Assembly: GCA_046156035.1 (NCBI GenBank)
Contig: JBJXEW010000025.1
Location: 88,909 to 152,908, forward strand
Source: JAEUIX01 sp046156035
Lineage (GTDB): Bacteria > Planctomycetota > Phycisphaerae > Phycisphaerales > UBA1924
Direction: 5' to 3'
Length of the DNA stretch: 64,000 nt
Shown here in pieces: positions 42,667-50,814 of this stretch. A model generated the notes under the pieces. That model worked only from the letters and a program-made list of their open reading frames with translations. It did not search any database and was not told the DNA's origin. The translations under genes were made by a program, and so were the position numbers. The first letter of the stretch is position 1; every line of letters starts with the position of its first letter.

Positions 42667-42710
42667 GGGACCATTATAGGAAGTGCTCAGCGCCCCGCGG
42701 CCGCGCCGGG

Positions 42711-43049
42711 CTACGCCGCCAGAGCCACGGGCAAGGATTCGCTGGCAACCTGCAGGAACTCGACGGCGATCCGCTGGGAGCCGCCTTCCCCAGTGCCGAG
42801 CACGCGCACGACGCGCGCGGGGACGAATGCGCGGGCCTTGAGGATGACCGAGGGCTCGGCGGCGATGGCGAGGGCGAGACGCTCGCCCGCGTTGAGGGAG
42901 CGGGGCGAGTGGACCTCGATGAGGGCCCCGGACGCGGAGACGTTGACCGTGCGTGCCGCGTCGAAGCGACCGGAAGAGGCGCGTTGCACCTTCACCGGCT
43001 TATCGACGGCGAGGCGGTCGGCGTGTCGGCGTTCGAGAGGAAGGCTCAT
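42711..43049 (-). CDS. PilZ-domain protein (c-di-GMP binding)
   Basis: A 112-residue single PilZ domain. It has the arginine motif near the start (ERRHADR, RxxxR type) and the DxSxxG-like motif as NVSASG about 27 residues later. Both are needed to bind cyclic di-GMP, so it is predicted to be a receptor for that messenger. The start at 43049 (MSLPLERRH) removes a long unlikely extension. The 222-nt gap to the divergent M16-like gene shows no identifiable element beyond ordinary promoter space. Confidence 0.85.
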   Translation of the reverse strand: MSLPLERRHADRLAVDKPVKVQRASSGRFDAARTVNVSASGALIEVHSPRSLNAGERLALAIAAEPSVILKARAFVPARVVRVLGTGEGGSQRIAVEFLQVASESLPVALAA

Positions 43050-43271
43050 GCGGGTGGCCCTGAGTCGAGGGACGCATCGTGGTGGCCCGAGCAGAACGCC
43101 CGGACCGGTTGGTTTGGTATCGGCGGTTTCCCTACAGGGATTGCGCGGGTTGTGAGATTGCGGAGACTTTCTACCCAGGATAACGCGTCGGGGACGTTGA
43201 CACGACGGCGTACAGTGGGTCCGAACCGCACGAATCCTGCCTGCGCGGCTCGAAACGGACGCGCTCAACCC

Positions 43272-44519
43272 ATGAACACCATCTCCACGATCACGCTCGC
43301 CTGCGGCATGCCTCTGTTGGTAGAGCCGATGTCAGGGGTGCGCTCGGTGGGCCTCACCTGGCTGCTGCCCGCCGGCGTGGCGACCGAACCGCCCGACCGC
43401 CGCGGCCTCACACCAGTGCTCGCGGAGATGGCGATGCGCGGGGCGGGGATGTTGGACTCCCGCGCCCAGGCCGATGCCTTCGACAAACTGGGCGTAAACC
43501 GTGGGCTTGAACCGGGGGGCGTGTATCTGCGGCTGACGGCAACCTTGACGGGGGACCGGCTGAACGATGCGCTGCCGTTGTTTGCGGACATCGTGAGGAG
43601 GCCCATGCTGGGGGCGGATGCGCTGGAGCCGGCGCGGGAACTGGCGCTGCAATCTCTGGCCGGAGTGAAGGACAACCCGCAGGAACGGGTTGCGATCGCG
43701 CTCTCGGAGGCGTTCAACCCCCTGCCCTTGGAGCGGTGCACGCACGGAACGGAAGCGGGCCTCGCGGCCATCACTCGCGACGATGTGCTGAAGGCCTGGA
43801 GCGAGCGCGTGCGGCCGCGCGGGGCGATCCTCGCCATCGCGGGCGCGGTGGACGCGGCCGCAACCGCCGCGCGGCTGGACGAGTTGCTCAAAGGGTGGGA
43901 GGGTTCAGCACCGCTCCCCGCGCTCGCGCCCAACGCGCTGGCAGGGACGATGCGGCACATTGAGGACGGGACGAGCCAGGTGCAGGTGATGGTGGCTCAC
44001 GCAGCGCCACGCGAGGCGGACGGCGACAGCATTCACGAGAAGATGGCGGCGGCCGTGCTCAGCGGCGGGAGCAGTGCGCGGCTGTTCACGGAGGTGCGCG
44101 AGAAGCGGGCCTTGTGCTACTCGGTGAGCGCGGGGTACGGGCCGGACCGGGAGTTCGGACGCGTGGTGGCGTATGTGGGGACGACGCCGGACAAGGCGCA
44201 GGAGAGTTTGGATGTGCTGGTCGCGGAGTTGAAGCGGCTGCGCACGCCCGCGGGCGCGGCAACCGCCGAGGAGTTCGCCCGCGCCGTGGTGCGAGCAAAG
44301 ACAGGCCTGGTGTTCAGCGGCGAGAGCACATCAGCGCGGGCGGGCTCACTGGCGGGTGATTTTCACCGGCTGGGGCGCGGCAGGAGTTTGGCGGAGATGG
44401 CGGCGCAGGTGGACGGGGCGACGCTGAAGGGCTTGAACGAGTATCTGGCGCGGGCGCCGATGGGGAGGTTGACGGTGGTGACGCTGGGGCCGAAGGGGTT
44501 GAAGGCTGTGGAGGGGTGA
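43272..44519 (+). CDS. M16-family protein lacking the zinc motif
   Basis: A 415-residue protein with the two-lobed M16 (pitrilysin/processing-peptidase) organisation. The C-terminal half has TEVREKRALCYSVSAGYG, the conserved RxxxGxxY-like region. In the N-terminal lobe, the place of the inverted zinc motif HxxEH reads TPVLAEMAMRG, with no histidines, so catalysis is not expected. It resembles the non-catalytic subunit of bacterial M16B pairs, but no active M16 gene lies beside it. No signal peptide is visible; it is probably cytoplasmic or depends on a partner encoded elsewhere. Confidence 0.85.
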   Translation: MNTISTITLACGMPLLVEPMSGVRSVGLTWLLPAGVATEPPDRRGLTPVLAEMAMRGAGMLDSRAQADAFDKLGVNRGLEPGGVYLRLTATLTGDRLNDALPLFADIVRRPMLGADALEPARELALQSLAGVKDNPQERVAIALSEAFNPLPLERCTHGTEAGLAAITRDDVLKAWSERVRPRGAILAIAGAVDAAATAARLDELLKGWEGSAPLPALAPNALAGTMRHIEDGTSQVQVMVAHAAPREADGDSIHEKMAAAVLSGGSSARLFTEVREKRALCYSVSAGYGPDREFGRVVAYVGTTPDKAQESLDVLVAELKRLRTPAGAATAEEFARAVVRAKTGLVFSGESTSARAGSLAGDFHRLGRGRSLAEMAAQVDGATLKGLNEYLARAPMGRLTVVTLGPKGLKAVEG

Positions 44520-44644
44520 GAGGGGCGAAGGCGGGGCGATGCGGACTCGGAGGGCCTGCTCGCGCGGTTGGCCCTCTGTGAACAGTCCCGGTAGAGCACA
44601 GGCTGGAAGCCCGCTCTGTTGAAATCCCCTACCCAGTCTCGTGG

Positions 44645-44733
44645 CACAGCCTTTCAGGCTGTGTCCTACCGGACCTCCCGACAAGCGAACGCCCCGTTTC
44701 ACGAGGTATGGAGCCACAGCCTGAAAGGCTGTG
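44645..44733. repeat. Palindromic repeat family E, two copies facing each other
   Basis: CACAGCC-TTTCA-GGCTGTG (44645-44663) and CACAGCC-TGAAA-GGCTGTG (44715-44733) are reverse complements in the loop as well as the stem, so they form both small hairpins and one long inverted repeat. They lie in the 265-nt gap between the M16-like and permease genes. The upstream part, near 44590-44625, contains further short mirrored words (GCACAGGCTGGAAGCCCGC). Confidence 0.8.
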
Positions 44734-44784
44734 CCACCAGCAGGAGGAGGGAGCCTCGCATGGCCGTTCGTGTACACTCGGCCC

Positions 44785-46506
44785 ATGCGGCTGCCGCGGA
44801 ACACGGTGAACTACTCTTTGCTCGGCGCGATGTTTGTCGTGCTTGGTGCGTTGTTGCTGTACCCGATCTGGCTGACGACGCGTGGGGCGTTCTTCACTGA
44901 CCCCGCCGCGGGCCGCGGGTTCACGCTCTTGAACCTGCGCCTGCTGACGGAAGACCCGACGCTGTACGAGGGCCTGCTGAACTCGCTGCGCGTGGCCGCG
45001 ACGACGACGGTGATCGCGACCGTGCTCGCGCTGCCCTTGGCGGTGCTGAGCGTGAAGTATCGCTACCCGCTCAAGGGGGTGTTCAGCGCGCTGGTGCTGG
45101 TGCCGATGATTCTGCCGCCGTTTGTGGGTGCGCTGGGGTTCAAACTCATCTGGGGGCGCGAGGGCGCGGTGAACGCGCTCTTGGGCACAGAGTGGGACCT
45201 GATGGGCGGCGGACGGTTCTGGGGCGTGGTGATCGTGCAGGCACTGAGCCTGTACCCAATCATGTACCTGAACACGACCGCCGCGCTTGCGAATCTGGAC
45301 CCGGCGATGGACGAGGCGGCCGAGAGCCTTGGCGCAGGGCCGCTTCGGCGCTTCTTCCGCATCACGCTGCCCTTGATCCGGCCGGGCTTGTTCGCGGGCG
45401 GCACGATCGTGTTCATCTGGAGCCTCACGGAACTGGGCACGCCGCTGGTGTTTGACTACAACCGCGTGACACCGGTGCAGATTTTTCTGGGCCTGAAAGA
45501 AGTGGAGGCGAGCGCGCAGCCGTATGCGCTGACGCTGGTGATGCTGACGCTGGCGATCGGGGCGTACATCGTCGGCAAGGTGCTTTTCGGGCAGCGTGGC
45601 CACGCGATGCAGGCGAAGGCGAGCCGCGCGGCGGGCGAGAAGACGCTCGGGCCGTTGGGCGCGCTCGTTGCCGTGGCCCTGTTCACGCTGGTGAGCCTCG
45701 CGGCACTCATGCCCCACATCGGCGTGGTGCTGACGGCGTTGGCGAAGCCGGGGAGTTGGTATCGAAGCGTGCTGCCAGCAGAGTTCACGCTGGACCACTT
45801 CGGGCAGGCCCTGGGGAGCGACCTGGCGAGTTCGAGTATCAACAACTCGCTGCTGCTGGCGAGCATGGCGGTGGGGCTAGATCTGGTGATCGGCATCGTG
45901 GTGGGGTACCTGATCGTCCGCACCAACATTCGCGGGCGCGGCGTGCTGGACGCCTTGTGCATGCTGCCCCTCGCCGTGCCGGGCCTGGTGATGGCGTTTG
46001 GCTATGTGGCGATGAGCCTGCGCTGGCCCTTTGGCAAGGGCGACCCGCTGGAGGGGTGGGTGAGCGTGCTGGGGGCCCAGCCCAACCCGGTGCCATTGCT
46101 CATCGCGGCGTACGCGATCCGGCGGCTGCCGTACATCGTTCGCGCGACGGTGGCGGGGTTGGAACAGACGAGCGGGCAGATGGAGGAAGCCGCGCTGAAT
46201 CTGGGCGCGAGCCGGTTCACGGCGATCCGGCGCGTGGTGGTGCCGCTGATCGCGGCGAACCTGATCGCGGGGGCGCTCCTGGCGTTCAGTTTCGCCATGC
46301 TGGAGGTGAGCGACAGCCTCATGCTCGCCCAGCAGGAGGCAAACTACCCCATGACCAAGGCGATCTACACGTTTGCGAACCGGCTGGCGGATGGGCCGTA
46401 CATCGCCAGCGCGATGGGCGTGTGGGGGATGGCTCTGCTCACGGTGACGCTGGCGGGCGCGAGCGTGCTGATGGGGAGGAAGTTGGGGGCGATCTTCAGG
46501 GTGTGA
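44785..46506 (+). CDS. ABC transporter permease, fused double (FbpB/ThiP-like)
   Basis: A 573-residue membrane protein made of two homologous permease halves, each with about six helices. Each half has an EAA loop that contacts the ATPase: EAAESLGAGPLRRFFRITLP and EEAALNLGASRFTAIRRVVV. This layout is typical of importers for ferric iron, thiamine, or putrescine-like and phosphonate-type solutes. No substrate-binding protein or ATPase gene adjoins it, so the solute is unknown. The ATG at 44785 is chosen because the first transmembrane helix follows at once. Confidence 0.92.
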   Translation: MRLPRNTVNYSLLGAMFVVLGALLLYPIWLTTRGAFFTDPAAGRGFTLLNLRLLTEDPTLYEGLLNSLRVAATTTVIATVLALPLAVLSVKYRYPLKGVFSALVLVPMILPPFVGALGFKLIWGREGAVNALLGTEWDLMGGGRFWGVVIVQALSLYPIMYLNTTAALANLDPAMDEAAESLGAGPLRRFFRITLPLIRPGLFAGGTIVFIWSLTELGTPLVFDYNRVTPVQIFLGLKEVEASAQPYALTLVMLTLAIGAYIVGKVLFGQRGHAMQAKASRAAGEKTLGPLGALVAVALFTLVSLAALMPHIGVVLTALAKPGSWYRSVLPAEFTLDHFGQALGSDLASSSINNSLLLASMAVGLDLVIGIVVGYLIVRTNIRGRGVLDALCMLPLAVPGLVMAFGYVAMSLRWPFGKGDPLEGWVSVLGAQPNPVPLLIAAYAIRRLPYIVRATVAGLEQTSGQMEEAALNLGASRFTAIRRVVVPLIAANLIAGALLAFSFAMLEVSDSLMLAQQEANYPMTKAIYTFANRLADGPYIASAMGVWGMALLTVTLAGASVLMGRKLGAIFRV

Positions 46507-46516
46507 GCCGGGATGA

Positions 46517-46549
46517 ACCACAAAGGCACAAAGGGCACAAAGGAAGGCA
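46517..46549. repeat. Left arm of a 33-nt inverted repeat (CACAAAG units)
   Basis: ACCACAAAGG, CACAAAGGG, CACAAAGG and onward, 10 nt after the permease stop. It pairs at 29 of 33 positions with 46961-46993, which lies on the far side of a small gene. Confidence 0.85.
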
Positions 46550-46640
46550 AAGAGGCATTGCGACCCTGATAAAGACTCGAGGATGTTGAACGGAAAAAGC
46601 GGGGACATGAACCGCGGCGAGCACGAAGAGGAGTCCGGCA

Positions 46641-46895
46641 GTGGTCGCAATTCCCGAACGATTCGCGCCAGCGCTGGTCGGGGCACGCGAGGTCTGCATG
46701 GGCAGCCAGATTGCCACGGTGGTGCTGCGTGATGGCAGAAGGTTCGAGCGCGCGGTCGTGACGGGTGGCTTCATCACGCACATCCACGACCTGCCGTTGA
46801 TCCCATTCGTGGCGGAAGAGGTCGAGGCCGTACTCGTGACCAACGACACATGGCCCGGCTGGCAGAGGGAGCGACCAGGATTTGGAGGCGGGTGA
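46641..46895 (+). CDS. Small hypothetical protein
   Basis: An 84-residue protein starting at GTG, with GAGGAG about eight bases upstream. It has the rhythm of a compact beta-strand fold (GSQIATVVLRDGRRFERAVVTGGFITHIHD...EEVEAVLVTND) and conserved-looking turns. No known family was recognised. The gene is bracketed by 33-nt inverted arms at 46517 and 46961. Base composition fits the neighbours only loosely. The arms and gene together span 477 nt. Confidence 0.6.
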   Translation: MVAIPERFAPALVGAREVCMGSQIATVVLRDGRRFERAVVTGGFITHIHDLPLIPFVAEEVEAVLVTNDTWPGWQRERPGFGGG

Positions 46896-46960
46896 ACGCG
46901 AGCGGAACCCGGGAACAGCACAATGGCACAACTCGAGCCCTCGCTGACGCGGGGGCTGCA

Positions 46961-46993
46961 TGTCTTCCTTTGTGTCCTCTGTGTCTTTGTGGT
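46961..46993. repeat. Right arm of the 33-nt inverted repeat (CTTTGTG units)
   Basis: TGTCTTCCTTTGTG, TCCTCTGTG, TCTTTGTGGT, complementary to 46517-46549. It ends 10 nt before the FKBP stop codon on the minus strand. Confidence 0.85.
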
Positions 46994-47003
46994 GAATCTG
47001 CCT

Positions 47004-47855
47004 TCACTTCGTCGCGGGCGCGGCGGGGGGCGGGGGCGCGGGCGGGTTCTTCACGCTCAGCACCTCGATCTCAAAGACGAGGTCCGCCTTGGGCGGGATC
47101 GCGCCGGGGGCGCCGCGCTCGCCGTACGCCAGTTGCCAGGGAATCGTGAGTTTGCGCTTGCCGCCCACCTTCATGAAGGGGACGCCGAACTTCCACCCCT
47201 GGATCACGTCCGAGAGGCCGAAGGTGGCGGGCTCGTTCTTGTCGTAGGAGGAATCGAACTTCTTGCCGTCGGCCTTGAAGGTGCCCAGGTAGTGGCAGGT
47301 GACGGTGGCGCCGGGCTTCACCTCTTCGCCCGTGCCGACGACGAGGTCTTCCATGAGCATGGCGTCGACGAGTTCCACCTCGAAAACGAGGTCGGAGTTG
47401 GGCGGGATCTTGGGGCGACCGTTCTCGCCGTAAGCCAGTGCAGAGGGGATCGTCACCTTGCGCATCCCGCCGGCCTTCATGCCCACGAGGCCCTCCTGCC
47501 AGCCCTTGATGAGGCCGTACAGGGGCGCGGGAAGGGGCTGCTTGCGGTCGTAGGAGGAATCAAACTGCTGGCCGTTGGCTTTGAGTGTGCCGCGGTAGTG
47601 GGCGACGAGCGCGCTGCCGGCCCGGAGTTCGTTCCCCTCGCCGAGTTTGTATTCCTCGATCACCACACCGGTGGGCGTGGTGGTGGTGGAGAGGGCCTTG
47701 TCCGGCCAGTTGGGAAGCGCAGGAAGGGTGGTGGGCATGGCGGGTTCCGTGGGCTTGGCGGCGGGGGGTGGTGTGTTGGCGGGGGGCTCGCCGCTCAGGG
47801 CGAGGACGGGCGCGGCAAGACCGAGCGAGAGGAAGACGGCGAGGGGGCGGAGCAT
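47004..47855 (-). CDS. Exported FKBP-type peptidyl-prolyl isomerase, two domains
   Basis: A 283-residue protein with a signal peptide (MLRPLAVFLSLGLAAPVLAL) and a Pro-rich spacer. Two FKBP domains follow: the first at about 65-165 (VAHYRGTLKANGQQFDSSYD, IKGWQEGL, IPSALAYG) and the second at about 175-272 (CHYLGTFKADGKKFDSSYD, IQGWKFGV, IPWQLAYG). They probably assist folding of periplasmic or envelope proteins. The second domain aligns closely with the first, so it is an internal duplication. The tail is Pro/Ala-rich. The divergent pdxA gene begins 102 nt away. Confidence 0.93.
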   Translation of the reverse strand: MLRPLAVFLSLGLAAPVLALSGEPPANTPPPAAKPTEPAMPTTLPALPNWPDKALSTTTTPTGVVIEEYKLGEGNELRAGSALVAHYRGTLKANGQQFDSSYDRKQPLPAPLYGLIKGWQEGLVGMKAGGMRKVTIPSALAYGENGRPKIPPNSDLVFEVELVDAMLMEDLVVGTGEEVKPGATVTCHYLGTFKADGKKFDSSYDKNEPATFGLSDVIQGWKFGVPFMKVGGKRKLTIPWQLAYGERGAPGAIPPKADLVFEIEVLSVKNPPAPPPPAAPATK

Positions 47856-47917
47856 GGGAGGCCTCCGGGTGGTGGGTGGGGGCTGGGTTTGGACGCGGAG
47901 TGTACGCGGGGACGGAC

Positions 47918-47943
47918 GGCGGACGGGACGTCCGCCCCACCAG
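47918..47943. repeat. Palindromic repeat family B, upstream of pdxA
   Basis: GGCGGACGGGACGTCCGCC followed by CCACCAG, 13 nt before the pdxA start. A second copy in the same orientation is at the 3' end of pdxA (48856), so the gene is flanked by direct copies. Confidence 0.85.
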
Positions 47944-47956
47944 ATACCATGCCCCC

Positions 47957-48898
47957 GTGCCGGGCAGACTCGTTATCGCGATCACCGTCGGCGACCCCCT
48001 GGGGATCGGGCCGGAGATTGCGCACAAGACGGCGGGCGACGTGGGGCTGAAGGGGCGAGCGAAGATGCGCGTGTATGGCGAACGGGCGGCACCCGAAAGC
48101 GGCGTGCGTGGACCCACGCGGGAGGGAGGGGAAGCGTCGTTTCGATGGGTGGAGGAGGCGATTGCGGATGCCAAGCGGCCGCGGGGCGATGCGCGGCGTG
48201 TGGATGCGATCGTGACTGGGCCGATCTCGAAGGAGGCGTGGGCGCTGGCGGGGCACGCGTGGCCGGGGCACACGGAGTTGCTGGCGGAGCGGTTCGCGTC
48301 GCCCAAGAGCGGAATGCTGTTTGTGGGGCCGCGGTTGCGCGTGATCTTGGCGACGGTGCACGTGCCCTTGGTGGATGTGGCGAGCGTGCTGACGACGGCG
48401 CGTGTGCTGGAGTGCATTGAGTTGGGTGCGCAGGCGTGCGGGGAGATGGGGGTGAAGCAGCCGCGCGTGGGTGTGGCGGGGTTGAACCCGCACGCGGGGG
48501 AGCATGGGCTGCTGGGGAAGGAAGATGCGGGTGTGATTGCGCCGGCGGTGGCGCAGGCGCGGGCGAACGGGTTGGATGTGGATGGGCCGGTGCCGGGCGA
48601 TGTGGTGTTCGCGCGGGCGGCCAAGGGGGAGTATGGCCTCGTGGTGGCGATGTACCACGACCAGGGGCTCATCCCCGTGAAACTGCTGGACCGCGAGCGG
48701 AGCGTGAACACGACGGTGGGGCTGGTGTGGGCAGGCGAGCGGATTGTCCGCACGAGCCCGGCGCACGGGACGGCGTTTGACATCGCGGGCAAGGGCGTGG
48801 CGGATGCAACGAGCATGAAGGCTGCGGTGGAGTTGGCGATTGAACTTGCATCAATGGCGGACGGGACGTCCGCCCCACCGGACACCCGCCCCACCTGA
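47957..48898 (+). CDS. pdxA: 4-hydroxythreonine-4-phosphate dehydrogenase
   Basis: PdxA oxidises 4-phosphohydroxy-L-threonine in pyridoxal phosphate synthesis. There are 313 residues from GTG at 47957. Motifs are TVGDPLGIGPEIA, VTGPISKEAW, GHAWPGHTELLAE (metal His), GLNPHAGEHGLLGKED (second metal His) and MYHDQGLIPVK (third). The C-terminal residues ADGTSAPPDTRPT are encoded by a family B repeat (48856-48882) and its flank, so they are a recent extension. An upstream ATG lies in a different frame. The GT41 gene follows after 24 nt. Confidence 0.94.
   Translation: MPGRLVIAITVGDPLGIGPEIAHKTAGDVGLKGRAKMRVYGERAAPESGVRGPTREGGEASFRWVEEAIADAKRPRGDARRVDAIVTGPISKEAWALAGHAWPGHTELLAERFASPKSGMLFVGPRLRVILATVHVPLVDVASVLTTARVLECIELGAQACGEMGVKQPRVGVAGLNPHAGEHGLLGKEDAGVIAPAVAQARANGLDVDGPVPGDVVFARAAKGEYGLVVAMYHDQGLIPVKLLDRERSVNTTVGLVWAGERIVRTSPAHGTAFDIAGKGVADATSMKAAVELAIELASMADGTSAPPDTRPT
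48856..48882. repeat. Palindromic repeat family B inside the pdxA 3' end
   Basis: GGCGGACGGGACGTCCGCC then CCACCGGA, in frame as part of the last codons of pdxA and matching the copy 940 nt upstream. Confidence 0.85.
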
Positions 48899-48922
48899 TG
48901 CCTGCCCGACCTAGCGCGAACA

Positions 48923-50791
48923 ATGCGAGCCGTGCCGCCACCTTCACCCACCCCCACTCCCGCGCAACCGGACCCGTCGCTGGTTGACGAATACAACGCG
49001 GCGGTGGCGCACCTGGAGGCCGGACGCCCGGCGGAGGCGCTGCTGGGCTTTGAGCGTGTACACGCGAGCACGCCGGGGGAGTATGAACCGCTGGCGTATC
49101 TGGCGGAGACGCTGGGGCGGCTGGGGCGACTGGAGGAGGCTTGGTCGCTTGCCCAACGCGCGGCGGCCATGCGGCCGGGCGATGTGCACGCGTGGCTGCT
49201 CGTGGCCCGCGCGGCCAAGGCGCTGGGGAAGGGCGAAGAGGCGTGCCGCGCGCTGGGCCGGGCCGCGGCGATTGAGCCGCAGAACCCGGAGCGATGGGAC
49301 GAGTTCATCACGGCGCACTTTCAGGCCGGGCGGTTCCGGTCGGCACTGGAGGCTACGGAGCGGGCCCTGCTGATCCGGGCGCGCGCGGTGGATTTGCTCG
49401 CGAAGAAGGCCGCGTGCCAGACGGGCCTGTCGCGCGTGGCGGAGGCGATCGAGACACTGAAGGCAGTGGTACGGGGCGCGCCGGACGGGGTCGAACCGGC
49501 GATGGCGCTGGCGAACATGCACGCCTACCTGGCCGGGGCGGACCCGGTGCGGGTGTTCGAGGCGCACAAGGCGATGGCGCGCGTGATCGAGCGGGCGATG
49601 GGGCGGCCGATGAAGCACACGGGGGGCGGGCGCGTGGAAGGGGCGGAGGGCCGACCGCTGCGCGTGGGGCTCTTGTCGCCGGATTTCCGGCGGCACTCGG
49701 TGGCGTATTTCGTGAGGCCGATTCTGCGGCACGTGGACCGCGCGAAGATGGAACTGGTGTGCCTGAGCACGGTGAAGCGGGAGGATGCCGAGACCGCCGC
49801 GCTGCGGGCGCTGGCGGGGGAGGGGAACTGGCGGGGGCTTGCGAATCTGGAGCCGCGGCAGTTGGCGGAGCGGATCGCGGCGGAGCAACTGGATGTGCTG
49901 GTGGACTTGGCGGGGAACACGGAGAACAACAACCTTGCGGCGCTGGCGCTCAAGCCCGCGCGGGTGGTGGTGACGTATCTGGGTTCGCCGATGACGACGG
50001 GGCTGCGGACGGTGGATGTGCGTCTGGTGGATGATCTGACGGACCCGCTGACCAAGCCAGCGACGGCGGAGAAACTGGTGAGCGAGGAACTGATAAGGCT
50101 GGGGGGGGGCGGCGGGGCGGCGTGCTTCGTGTGCTTCGAGCCGCCGCCAGAGGGCGAGTTGCCGCCCGTGCATGAGCGGGCGAGCGGGGCCGATGAGCCG
50201 GTGGTCTTCGGGTCGTTCAACGCCCTCATCAAGTTGAACGAGCCGTGCCTGCGCCTGTGGGCGCGCGTGCTGGAGGCCGTGCCGGGATCGCGGCTGGTGC
50301 TGAAGGCACGCGGCAGCGAAGTGCCGGAGGTGGGGCAAGACCTGGAGGAACGGTGCCGGCGCGCGGGGCTGGACCCCCGCGGCGGGCGCGTGGCGATTGC
50401 GGGGGCGATCAACCCGCTGAGGGCGCACTTGAGCGCGTACGGGGAGATCGACATCGCGCTGGACACAACGCCGTATTGCGGAACGACGACAACGTGCGAG
50501 GCGATGCTGATGGGCGTGCCGGTGGTGACGCTGGTGGGCAAGACGCACGCGTCGCGCGTGGGCCTGTCGCTCCTGACGGCGGTGGGTCTGCCCGAGTTGT
50601 GTGCCAAGACCGAGGATGAGTTCGTGCGCATCGCGGCGGACCTGGCCCGGGATGCGGCGCGGCGGTGCGTGCTGCGAGCGGGGCTGCGTGAGCGGATGCT
50701 GGGCTCGACGCTGTGCGATGGGCCGGCCTTCGCGCGCCGATGGGAAGCGGCGGTGGAGCGGGCCGTGGCACTGGCGGCGGGCGGGCGTTAG
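48923..50791 (+). CDS. TPR-GT41 (OGT/SPINDLY-like) glycosyltransferase, copy 1
   Basis: A 622-residue protein. TPR-like helical repeats fill about residues 20-205 (EYNAAVAHLEAGRPAEALLGFERV and similar). The GT41 catalytic region follows: RVGLLSPDFRRHSVAYF, VFGSFNALIKLNE and DTTPYCGTTTTCEAMLMGVPVV, then HASRVGLSLL, the nucleotide-sugar site. Family members transfer GlcNAc or other hexoses to Ser/Thr (or, in HMW1C-type relatives, Asn) of proteins. It probably acts in the cytoplasm on proteins. A close paralog follows 23 nt downstream. TPR count is lower than in animal OGT. Confidence 0.9.
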   Translation: MRAVPPPSPTPTPAQPDPSLVDEYNAAVAHLEAGRPAEALLGFERVHASTPGEYEPLAYLAETLGRLGRLEEAWSLAQRAAAMRPGDVHAWLLVARAAKALGKGEEACRALGRAAAIEPQNPERWDEFITAHFQAGRFRSALEATERALLIRARAVDLLAKKAACQTGLSRVAEAIETLKAVVRGAPDGVEPAMALANMHAYLAGADPVRVFEAHKAMARVIERAMGRPMKHTGGGRVEGAEGRPLRVGLLSPDFRRHSVAYFVRPILRHVDRAKMELVCLSTVKREDAETAALRALAGEGNWRGLANLEPRQLAERIAAEQLDVLVDLAGNTENNNLAALALKPARVVVTYLGSPMTTGLRTVDVRLVDDLTDPLTKPATAEKLVSEELIRLGGGGGAACFVCFEPPPEGELPPVHERASGADEPVVFGSFNALIKLNEPCLRLWARVLEAVPGSRLVLKARGSEVPEVGQDLEERCRRAGLDPRGGRVAIAGAINPLRAHLSAYGEIDIALDTTPYCGTTTTCEAMLMGVPVVTLVGKTHASRVGLSLLTAVGLPELCAKTEDEFVRIAADLARDAARRCVLRAGLRERMLGSTLCDGPAFARRWEAAVERAVALAAGGR

Positions 50792-50814
50792 CGCGGCCCT
50801 GTACCATCGCCACC

